From JACQWX01 sp041662295 (GTDB taxonomy: Bacteria; Elusimicrobiota; Elusimicrobia; UBA1565; UBA9628): DNA of 8,742 nt. The DNA lies in NCBI GenBank assembly GCA_041662295.1, contig JBAZSR010000161.1:1-8742 (forward strand). Direction: 5' to 3'. Under the pieces are notes generated by a model. It saw nothing but the letters and a program-made list of their open reading frames with translations, was not told the DNA's origin and did not search any database. How positions within the stretch are numbered: the stretch's first letter is position 1; each line of letters opens with the position of its first letter. Made by a program: the position numbers and the translations under genes. Shown here piece by piece: positions 1-5,597 of the stretch.

Positions 1-1782
1 ATGGGGCTTCCAGCCGTCCCAATCAGGATCGCGGGGCAGGCTGGGCTTGGGATCGATCCCGCCCCCGTTGCCGTCTCTCCCGGATCCGCCGCCGCCGGGG
101 TTTCCCCTGGACGGCTCCTGCGGTCTTGTCGAGCCTCCCCGCCGTCCCTCCCGGTAGCTCTTCCATGCCTGCCGCACATGGGCGGTCAGCCCTTTCCAAT
201 CCGCGGGAACCTGCAAATGATCGCGCATGTAGAGCAGGCACTCCCTCTGGCCCATGCCAGCTCCCCCCTCAACATCCAACTCCAGATGTTTCTGAAACTC
301 CGGATCGCCCCAGCGACGGTTGATGATGTCGAGGCTGTCGTTGCAGGGCTCCTTGGGCTCATATTGCTCGCCATACTGGCCGTCGTAACACGCCCGCGCC
401 AACAGCACGGCCATCTTGATGCGATCGAGGCCGGTGTCGTATCGGTAGTAGTAGCGGACCCCCGCGTACGTTTTTCCGGGGTAGCTCGGGTCCTCCAAAT
501 GGAATCCGTTCCTCGATCCAGGGAGCCCGTCATCCTTGCGCAGATGCCGGAAGCCGCAGCGCTCGGCCTCGATCTCGGCTCTCGCAAAGACAATATCCAC
601 TTCCTTCTGTTGTTTGCCGGCCTCAAGCTCCCGAGCCTTGTTCCAGCTCTTGATGAGAGTCATGAGTTCAGGGGCGCCCAACCCCTTCAGGAAGCTGCTC
701 TGGGCCTGCTCGCGCAGATGCTCCAGGGACTCGATCCTGCCTTCGCCACCAAGCTCCCTGCCCGCGTCCGAAAAGAGCTTAACGTCATGCTCAACATCGG
801 CTTCAATCTGCTTCTTACGTTCCGAGGAAATCCCAAGTTTCGCGAATTTTTCCTTGTTTTGCGATTTATTGTAGGGACTGTATCCCGCCGCGATATACGC
901 CTCCCATTGGCGGGCCATTTCGCTGTATCCCATGGCATCCATCAGCAAGCCTTTCCATCCCTCTGGAGAGATGGAGTATGACTCCACGCCGAAATACAGC
1001 TCCGCCAGCCTGAACGTCACCTCTCTGGCCGGCATGTTCCGCAGATCACGCTGATCCTCCGGAGTCCGGAAGTCGACGACATGCATCGCCTCATGGCGAA
1101 GAAGCCTTGCGACTTTCCCTGGGTGAGGTCGGCCTGTCAAGTTGTCAAAGAAGGCGGAAGGCCGGAAGATGACGGCCGCGTCGCTGCCACGGAGGAAAGA
1201 GGGCTGCCTGTCGAAGTTGTTCCGCACATCCTGCTCACTGCCTTCCGCCCAGGGCTCTGGGACGGTGCTGACCGTGGGGCTCCATGCCAGCCACTTCTTG
1301 CGATCCCAGGGAGGCCCATTGACCGGAAACCCATCCTCACCCTTGGGCCCTATGCGGGCATATTTGCGAGTCAGTTCCAGTGCTTCCTGGTAGCGATCTC
1401 GGGATTTCTTTTTGGCAGCCTCGATTTTCCAGACGGCATCTTGATATTCCTTTCTCCTGTCCGGCTCCCAGAACCTCAAGCCTCTGGATATCTTGTCGAG
1501 CTGCTCCTCGGTCGGCTCCGTGCGGTTCGGGTCCACAAGCTCGCCTTTGTCGTTTCGCAGGCCCATGGCTTTCTCGCGCTTGATTTTCGTCTCAAGCGCC
1601 GGCCCGTACACCGGGTTGCGAAATACCTGCCTGTCCTTCGAACCATCCAGTTCGTGGCTGGCCTGCTCGATGAGAGTGATGATTTCAGCCTCCTGCCTGA
1701 TGGTTAGCTTGGGCAGCTCAGCCATTGCTGGAGATGAGAAAAAACACAGCACCAAGACAAGGCCGGTCATGGATGGGCTCAT
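1..1782 (-). CDS. Secreted HExxH zincin-like putative metalloprotease, 3' end outside window
   Basis: This frame is open for 594 codons from an ATG at 1782 to the window edge. Residues 1-21 form a signal peptide with an AMA|EL cleavage site, so the protein is probably exported. Residues ~105-140 are charged and helical. A hydrophobic strand (SDAAVIFRP) precedes a helix carrying HEAMH at residues 230-234 (bases 1081-1095), the zinc-binding and catalytic motif of zincin peptidases. E254 or E261, 20-27 residues later, could be the third zinc ligand, as in gluzincins. C409, C465, C480 and C515 could form disulfides. From ~545 the chain becomes a Gly/Pro/Arg-rich linker, so another domain may follow. 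The start overlaps the stop of the upstream lipoprotein gene by four bases (ATGA), implying translational coupling. I recognise no named family. Gene and export are well supported; protease activity is inferred from the motif and its setting. Confidence 0.85.
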   Translation of the reverse strand, partial: MSPSMTGLVLVLCFFSSPAMAELPKLTIRQEAEIITLIEQASHELDGSKDRQVFRNPVYGPALETKIKREKAMGLRNDKGELVDPNRTEPTEEQLDKISRGLRFWEPDRRKEYQDAVWKIEAAKKKSRDRYQEALELTRKYARIGPKGEDGFPVNGPPWDRKKWLAWSPTVSTVPEPWAEGSEQDVRNNFDRQPSFLRGSDAAVIFRPSAFFDNLTGRPHPGKVARLLRHEAMHVVDFRTPEDQRDLRNMPAREVTFRLAELYFGVESYSISPEGWKGLLMDAMGYSEMARQWEAYIAAGYSPYNKSQNKEKFAKLGISSERKKQIEADVEHDVKLFSDAGRELGGEGRIESLEHLREQAQSSFLKGLGAPELMTLIKSWNKARELEAGKQQKEVDIVFARAEIEAERCGFRHLRKDDGLPGSRNGFHLEDPSYPGKTYAGVRYYYRYDTGLDRIKMAVLLARACYDGQYGEQYEPKEPCNDSLDIINRRWGDPEFQKHLELDVEGGAGMGQRECLLYMRDHLQVPADWKGLTAHVRQAWKSYREGRRGGSTRPQEPSRGNPGGGGSGRDGNGGGIDPKPSLPRDPDWDGWKPH

Positions 1783-3146
1783 TCCGGCATCTTCTCGACA
1801 GCCTCCAGCGCCTCTTCAATCGCCATCGCCTTCTCGGGTTTCTCCGAGGTGCCGGGCGAGGGTTTGGGCTGCTTCTCCTGGCGCTTTTCTTGCCGGATTT
1901 CCTCGCCGGCAGCGCCTATCAAGGCTTCCTTATGCTTCAGTTTTTCTTTCGCTTCGCGGAACTTGCGCAGTTTGCGCTCGCGCTCCTCCGGAGTGTCTTC
2001 AAGCCACAGGGAACTCTCCAACAACTGCTCTCTGAGGTACTTCCTCAGAGCCCGGTCCTTGGCCGTCTCTCCCGGCCTCGGCTTGAACATGTGCTCCGGG
2101 AAGGGGGTCGGAATCACCTCAAACTCGACCCAATTCGATTCAAAATGGAACACCCTTGTCCCCTCCGGCCAGCCCCACGACCGCAGTTCGGCATCGAGCG
2201 CGTAGTACGGGCCTTTGATCAAGGCCGTCAGCCTGCCCACGGTCTGCTTGCACGCTTCCGGCCATCTGGTCCATAGGCACCTCAGTCTCTCTTCCATCTG
2301 TTTAAGAGTGCCAGGCGGCAACCGAAACCATACATTGGGCGCAAAAAGAAACCTCATCCGATAAGGGCCTGGGTTGTTGAAACTGTAAGTGTCGAGCACC
2401 CGATAGCTCTTGTACAGCTCCAGGGGAGGCTTCTTATCCTTGGGCCTGAACCCCGGGTCTCCATATAGAAAGCCGCGGCTTTCCGCGAGCTCTTTCCATT
2501 CCCTGCGCTCTTGCTCCAGCTTCTTGGGGTCCTTGGCTAGTCGGTCTTCGACGAACCAGGGCAACGCGCGCATGTCTCCCATGTCACCCATTGGGTCTGT
2601 CCCGTCCCTGCGCAGGACCCGGACGGGTGCGATCATGGATGGGGTGGGGCTCCAGGTTTCGCCAGGAGCGAGCCTCTTCACCGGGGGATTGTATGCCGGG
2701 CCGCTTCGATACCGGCTCTCGCAGTCCGTGCCGTTGCCGCAGTCATTGGTCCAGAACTTGTGCTCCACGTGCCAGCCGTAGGGCATCTCCCTGTGTCCCA
2801 CGTGTTCTCCATCAGGGCCGATAACTTCGAGACGAATCTCCGCGGACTCGATCCAATGCGTTCTAAGCGATTGCTGCGTGAACCAAAAATGCTCGTAAAG
2901 CGACACGGGCTTGAAGCCCACGTTCCTTACTTCCAGCAGGTACCAGAGGTACTCACCGGCCTCGATTCTGTTCTTGCCGAGATTGAGCTGGAGCTCAAGG
3001 GGATTGGCGGGCTGATTGGGACCGCAGCCCCATAGCGCCAGGAAAAAAGCCGCGAGGAGGGATCTGCTCGGCGACAAACTTCCCGCGCCTGCGGTGGCCG
3101 GACGGGCGCCCCTGATGAGAAAAAGCCAGCGAAAACCTGAGTTCAT
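1779..3146 (-). CDS. Putative lipoprotein with Ig-like N-terminal region and charged C-terminus
   Basis: The product has 455 residues and matches no family I recognise. The chosen ATG directly follows AGGAGGAGG, a strong if very close ribosome binding site. A hydrophobic segment (LLAAFFLALWG) ends at C41, resembling a lipoprotein signal, although Trp at -2 is unusual. A TTG at codon 24 (base 3077) would give a classic short lipoprotein signal and is the main alternative start. After the Cys, residues ~47-120 read like a beta-sandwich domain (GEYLWYLLEVRNVGFKPVSL), the pattern of Ig-like domains in surface proteins. C-N-G-N-G-T-D-C-type spacing in NDCGNGTDCE suggests a disulfide. The last ~65 residues are rich in Lys, Glu and Arg and probably helical. 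The stop overlaps the zincin start, so the two are likely partners in the envelope. Codon use is less GC-rich than in the genes to the right. Confidence 0.85.
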   Translation of the reverse strand: MNSGFRWLFLIRGARPATAGAGSLSPSRSLLAAFFLALWGCGPNQPANPLELQLNLGKNRIEAGEYLWYLLEVRNVGFKPVSLYEHFWFTQQSLRTHWIESAEIRLEVIGPDGEHVGHREMPYGWHVEHKFWTNDCGNGTDCESRYRSGPAYNPPVKRLAPGETWSPTPSMIAPVRVLRRDGTDPMGDMGDMRALPWFVEDRLAKDPKKLEQERREWKELAESRGFLYGDPGFRPKDKKPPLELYKSYRVLDTYSFNNPGPYRMRFLFAPNVWFRLPPGTLKQMEERLRCLWTRWPEACKQTVGRLTALIKGPYYALDAELRSWGWPEGTRVFHFESNWVEFEVIPTPFPEHMFKPRPGETAKDRALRKYLREQLLESSLWLEDTPEERERKLRKFREAKEKLKHKEALIGAAGEEIRQEKRQEKQPKPSPGTSEKPEKAMAIEEALEAVEKMPE

Positions 3147-3173
3147 CCTCCTCCTCAAGCTTCCCCTGGTCTC

Positions 3174-3191
3174 ATCCCGTTCCGGCGGGAT
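3174..3191. repeat. Short hairpin in the lipoprotein leader
   Basis: ATCCCG, loop TTCCGG, CGGGAT is a perfect 6-bp inverted repeat. On the minus strand it begins directly after the TAG of the 27-residue ORF and ends 27 bases before the lipoprotein ATG. This is a position where a hairpin could affect translation or act as a small operator. Confidence 0.4.
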
Positions 3192-3275
3192 CTAGGAGTC
3201 ATAAGCGCCACCGCATAACATAATGGAGCATATCGTAAGTGCCGCCCCAAGGAAGACCGCCTTCCGGGAGACCAT
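3192..3275 (-). CDS. Possible 27-residue hydrophobic leader peptide
   Basis: A short frame encodes MVSRKAVFLGAALTICSI, then a few more residues, and ends at TAG. A basic start followed by a hydrophobic core looks like a membrane or signal-type peptide. Its ATG lies five bases after an extended -10 element (TGATATCAT), so transcription could start at or next to the ATG. No Shine-Dalgarno sequence is present beyond an AGGG directly before it. It ends 45 bases before the lipoprotein ATG, in the same frame and separated from it by the TAG. A 6-bp hairpin begins immediately after the stop. It may be a leader peptide, a small membrane protein or chance; an ORF this short cannot be judged without homologues. 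Confidence 0.33.
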   Translation of the reverse strand: MVSRKAVFLGAALTICSIMLCGGAYDS

Positions 3276-3280
3276 GCCCT

Positions 3281-3289
3281 ATGATATCA
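3281..3289 (-). promoter_or_regulatory. Extended -10 element (TGATATCAT) before the 27-residue ORF and lipoprotein operon
   Basis: Read on the minus strand, TG-A-TATCAT lies five bases before ATG 3275. It is part of a perfect 10-bp palindrome (ATGATATCAT, 3281-3290), so the same extended -10 also reads on the plus strand. No good -35 is visible. It is the best candidate promoter for the lipoprotein/zincin operon. A weaker alternative, TATGTT, lies at 3217-3222 on the minus strand. Confidence 0.4.
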
Positions 3290-3344
3290 TGGAGTCCATG
3301 CCATTGGGACGGCTGGATCGGGGCGGGAAAGGTGGTTTTTCGAG

Positions 3345-3383
3345 GCCGGCTACGCTGCCGGGCAGAGCCCGGCTGCGCCGGGG
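3345..3383. repeat. Large GC-rich stem-loop after the 49-residue gene
   Basis: GCCGGGC (3357-3363), loop AGA, GCCCGGC (3367-3373) make a perfect 7-bp stem. CCGGC (3346-3350) and GCCGG (3377-3381) extend it across a small internal loop. It starts six bases beyond the 49-residue ORF's stop. No T-run follows in the minus direction (GAAAAACC) and only TTT in the plus direction, so it is not a textbook terminator. It could slow polymerase, protect the mRNA end or be a repeat element. Confidence 0.5.
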
Positions 3384-3386
3384 TCT

Positions 3387-3536
3387 TTAGTCGGCGGGAA
3401 GGCTATCAATGGCGCAAAGGAGGAGAGTGCCCAGGATGTTCACCCCGAGATGGATCTGGCTCAGGAAGACCGCGGCTAGGACTGCCCCGACGACGAGCGC
3501 CGCCCTGCGGTCCTTCAGAAGAGACGGCATCGGCAT
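3387..3536 (-). CDS. Small membrane protein, 49 residues, unknown function
   Basis: The frame runs MPMPSLLKDRR, then a long hydrophobic stretch (residues ~12-42, including AALVVGAVLAAVFL and VNILGTLLLCAI), and ends SLPAD. It has one long or two short membrane segments, and the basic N-terminus probably faces the cytoplasm. I recognise no family. The ATG sits nine bases after a TGCTATACT extended -10 element, implying a near-leaderless mRNA; no Shine-Dalgarno sequence is visible. A second ATG two codons later is possible. The stop is followed almost at once by a large GC-rich stem-loop. The gene is divergent from the secreted 232-residue gene and lies upstream of the lipoprotein/zincin operon on the same strand. 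Support comes from the match of promoter, hydrophobicity and clean stop rather than from homology. Confidence 0.6.
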   Translation of the reverse strand: MPMPSLLKDRRAALVVGAVLAAVFLSQIHLGVNILGTLLLCAIDSLPAD

Positions 3537-3545
3537 GAGGCGGGT

Positions 3546-3554
3546 AGTATAGCA
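3546..3554 (-). promoter_or_regulatory. Extended -10 element (TGCTATACT) before the 49-residue gene
   Basis: TG-C-TATACT lies nine bases before ATG 3536. The -35 position is not conserved, as expected when the TGn extension compensates. The predicted transcription start falls about three bases before the ATG, which would leave no room for a ribosome binding site. Confidence 0.55.
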
Positions 3555-3572
3555 AGAGTCCGGCCGCGGTCC

Positions 3573-3601
3573 TTGACGCTCGCCTCAACGGGGACTACAC
3601 T
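3573..3601 (+). promoter_or_regulatory. Sigma-70-type promoter of the 232-residue secreted protein gene
   Basis: TTGACG (3573-3578), a 17-base spacer and TACACT (3596-3601) match the housekeeping consensus in five and four of six positions. The expected start near 3608 coincides with the GAGGG ribosome binding site (3608-3612), giving a leader of only ~11 bases before ATG 3619. It points away from the promoter of the 49-residue gene. Confidence 0.6.
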
Positions 3602-3618
3602 ATCGATGAGGGATGGTC

Positions 3619-4317
3619 ATGAGAGCTCTCTTCTCCGCGGGCTGGCTCGCCGTCCTGCTGGCCGGAACAGCGGCTGCGGACGACGCGGTCCGGGTCTTGT
3701 CGAATCCCAACCTGCGGGAGGCTCCCCGCGTCTGGAGCCCAGCGCCTCCCAAGCAGGATTCGGTCCCAGGCAGGATCGCCGCGGGCCTGGCGTCCTGGTG
3801 GGTCACCCCTGCCGCGGACAGGGCAGGCCGCAGCATGTCGTCCGCGGCGCGGCTCCTAGCCGACCCGCAGAGCCAGGCCCGGCCGGACATCTGGCTGCCG
3901 GACCGGCCGACCAATCCCGCGGCGGCCAGAACCATCGATTTCATCGGCGCGACCATCGTGGATCCGCTGGCGAAGCACGCGTTCGACACGGCTATGAGGG
4001 TCGGCCGCTCGCTCGGGACCATGGAGGGCTACGCGACCGAGGTCCTGATGCCCGATCTCACGTGGGATTGGGCGGACTCCCTCATGTCCGCGGGAAGCGA
4101 CGCCCGGCCCGGACGCAGCCTGGAGATGGACAGCCGGGTCCGCGAGAGGTTCCCGAAGCCCCCGCAGGAGAAAAGGAAGGACTCGCTCGGGCTCATCAAG
4201 GCCCCGAAAGGGGCGCTGCCCAGCGCGCCTTCCAGCCCCAAGCGGCTGCAGACCGGCGGGTCCATGGGGGTGACGCCGGGGACCTTCCAGCCCATGGGCA
4301 GGGAATCCGGGAACTGA
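3619..4317 (+). CDS. Secreted protein of unknown function, 232 residues
   Basis: The ATG at 3619 is preferred over the in-frame ATG at 3613 because GAGGG (3608-3612) then sits six bases upstream. The N-terminus MRALFSAGWLAVLLAGTAAA is a typical signal peptide with cleavage before DDAV, so the product is periplasmic or extracellular. The mature part is mixed and rather polar. Its middle (~95-130, with TIDFIGATIVDPLAKHAFD) could be helical. The C-terminal ~60 residues are rich in Pro, Ser, Lys and Gly and probably disordered. No catalytic motif or known domain is seen. Codon use is strongly GC3-biased like the genes to its right. A consensus-like promoter (3573-3601) drives it. The MFS gene starts 28 bases after its stop but has its own -10 element, so they may form only a loose operon. 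Confidence 0.8.
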   Translation: MRALFSAGWLAVLLAGTAAADDAVRVLSNPNLREAPRVWSPAPPKQDSVPGRIAAGLASWWVTPAADRAGRSMSSAARLLADPQSQARPDIWLPDRPTNPAAARTIDFIGATIVDPLAKHAFDTAMRVGRSLGTMEGYATEVLMPDLTWDWADSLMSAGSDARPGRSLEMDSRVRERFPKPPQEKRKDSLGLIKAPKGALPSAPSSPKRLQTGGSMGVTPGTFQPMGRESGN

Positions 4318-4328
4318 GCCAGGCACTC

Positions 4329-4337
4329 TGCTATCAT
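4329..4337 (+). promoter_or_regulatory. Extended -10 element (TGCTATCAT) before the MFS gene
   Basis: TG-C-TATCAT lies eight bases before ATG 4346 and just after the stop of the upstream gene (4315-4317). No -35 match is present. The predicted start is about two bases before the ATG, so the mRNA would be near-leaderless. A TTGACA at 4337-4342 overlaps it but has no -10 at proper spacing. Confidence 0.5.
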
Positions 4338-4345
4338 TGACACGG

Positions 4346-5566
4346 ATGACCGCGAACCCACGCTATGTCCTGGCCGTCCTCTTCCTGGTCAATCTGCTCA
4401 ACTACATCGACCGCCAGGTCCTCTACGCGGTCTTCCCCCTGCTCAAGCCCGACCTCATGCTCTCCGACACCCAGCTCGGAGCCCTGGCCTCCTCCTTCAT
4501 GATCGTCTACATGTGCGCCGCGCCCTTCGCGGGCTGGTACGGCGACCGCTCGAGGCGCAACCGGTGGCTTGCCGGAGGCGTGGGCATCTGGAGCCTGGCC
4601 ACCGTGTTCTCGGGCCTGTCCAGGACCTACGGCCAGCTCCTCGCCAGCCGGTCCCTGGTGGGCATCGGTGAAGCCTGCTACGGCAGCATCGCCCCCTCCT
4701 TCATCGCCGAGCGCTTCAAGCTCGACACGCGCGCCCGCGTGCTGGGATTCTTCTCCATGGCCATCCCGGTCGGCAGCGCCCTGGGCTACGTGCTCGGCGG
4801 CCAGCTCGGCGAGCGCTACGGGTGGCGGACCGCGTTCTACATGGTCGGCGTGCCCGGCCTGCTGGCGGCCATGCTCGCGGGCTTCCTCAAGGATCCCAGG
4901 TCCGACCCTGCGGCCTCGGGCTCCACCCCTCCCGGCCTGCCGGCCTACCTCACCCTCCTCAAGAACCGGGTCTTCATGGCGGACACGCTCGCGGGAGCGG
5001 CCATGACCTTCGCGGTCGGAGGCCTGGCGGCCTGGATGCCCTCCTACTTCGTGCGCTCCTGGGGCGTGTCCGTGGGGCAGGCAGGCCTGTGGTTCGGGGG
5101 AGTGACGGTCGCGGCCGGCACGCTCGGCAGCCTCTCGGGCGGCTGGCTCGGCGACTGGGTGCTCAAGCGCACGAAGAAATCCTACTTCCTCGTGACAGGG
5201 CTGGGCTTCCTCGCCAGCATCCCGTTCTGCGCCGCCACCCTCTGGGCGCCGGACTGCCGCACCGCGCTGGTCTTTCTGTTCTGCGCGGAGTTCCTCATCT
5301 TCCTCAACAACGGGCCCATCAACGCGCTCCTGGTGGACTGCACGCCCGTGGCCATCCGCTCCATGGCCTTCGCGGTCAACATCTTCTTCATCCACGCCTT
5401 GGGCGACGCCCTCTCGCCCACCCTCATCGGCTGGGTCTCCGACCGGACCGACCTCAGGACTGGTCTTGCCATGGCGCTCTGCGCCCTGTTCGTGGCCGCG
5501 GTGTTCTGCCTCGCTGGGACCCGGTTCATGGACGACGTGCCGGACGAGCGGCCCGCGGACGCCTGA
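4346..5566 (+). CDS. MFS transporter, Spinster-like family
   Basis: This is a complete 406-residue major facilitator superfamily permease with about twelve membrane helices. Family marks are NYIDRQ in helix 1 (D22, R23), SDTQLGALASSF before helix 2, motif A as GWYGDRSRR (63-71), GIGEACYGSIAPSFIAERF with E109 in helix 4, and a second motif A-like GGWLGDW near 265-271. These match Spinster-type carriers, in which the helix 1 Asp/Arg and helix 4 Glu are associated with proton coupling. Eukaryotic members carry lysolipids or sphingosine-1-phosphate; substrates of most bacterial members are unknown, so none is assigned. ATG 4346 is chosen over an in-frame TTG at 4337 because the protein begins naturally there and the TTG overlaps the -10 element. 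No Shine-Dalgarno sequence is present, consistent with a near-leaderless mRNA. It converges with the YfcC-family gene, 18 bases away. Confidence 0.93.
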   Translation: MTANPRYVLAVLFLVNLLNYIDRQVLYAVFPLLKPDLMLSDTQLGALASSFMIVYMCAAPFAGWYGDRSRRNRWLAGGVGIWSLATVFSGLSRTYGQLLASRSLVGIGEACYGSIAPSFIAERFKLDTRARVLGFFSMAIPVGSALGYVLGGQLGERYGWRTAFYMVGVPGLLAAMLAGFLKDPRSDPAASGSTPPGLPAYLTLLKNRVFMADTLAGAAMTFAVGGLAAWMPSYFVRSWGVSVGQAGLWFGGVTVAAGTLGSLSGGWLGDWVLKRTKKSYFLVTGLGFLASIPFCAATLWAPDCRTALVFLFCAEFLIFLNNGPINALLVDCTPVAIRSMAFAVNIFFIHALGDALSPTLIGWVSDRTDLRTGLAMALCALFVAAVFCLAGTRFMDDVPDERPADA

Positions 5567-5597
5567 CCGGCCCCCGGCGAGTCTTCAGAACCCGGTC
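5565..5597. repeat. Inverted repeat spanning the convergent gene ends
   Basis: GACCGG (5565-5570) and CCGGTC (5592-5597) flank the 18-base gap between the MFS and YfcC-family stops, and each arm or its border touches a stop codon. With a 21-base loop and no T-tract it is a weak candidate for a shared bidirectional terminator; nothing better is visible. Confidence 0.25.

Larger units (their letters stand above)
3147..3386. other. Spacer between the 49-residue gene and the lipoprotein operon
   Basis: Apart from the possible 27-residue ORF, the palindrome, the leader hairpin and the large stem-loop described separately, I see no gene here. Plus-strand frames across it are Arg/Gly/Pro-rich and look like noise. 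A 30-codon plus-strand frame (3298-3390) begins seven bases after the plus-strand copy of TGATATCAT, but its Arg/Gly-rich content is not convincing. Confidence 0.5.

Noticed and set aside
1..981. Long plus-strand open frame opposite the zincin gene
   Set aside because: It mirrors the codon pattern of the minus-strand gene, has no signal, domain or ribosome binding site, and the minus frame has a signal peptide, HEAMH and a coupled upstream gene.
1081..1707. Plus-strand frame of 208 codons
   Set aside because: Shadow of the zincin gene; its first codons are simply the reverse complement of the HEAMH motif.
2572..2592. Short repeat encoding MGDMGDM inside the lipoprotein gene
   Set aside because: Only about two units of nine bases; too short to be a meaningful tandem repeat.
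3239..3538. Plus-strand frame of 99 codons in the spacer
   Set aside because: Arg/Gly/Pro-rich noise that crosses a strong stem-loop and lies antisense to the better supported 49-residue gene.
4337..4342. TTGACA resembling a perfect -35 box
   Set aside because: It overlaps the MFS start region and no -10 hexamer lies at 15-19 bases downstream.
4334..5395. Minus-strand frame of 353 codons opposite the MFS gene
   Set aside because: Extremely rich in Glu, Gly, His and Arg with no hydrophobic core, the usual antisense shadow of a GC3-biased membrane protein gene.
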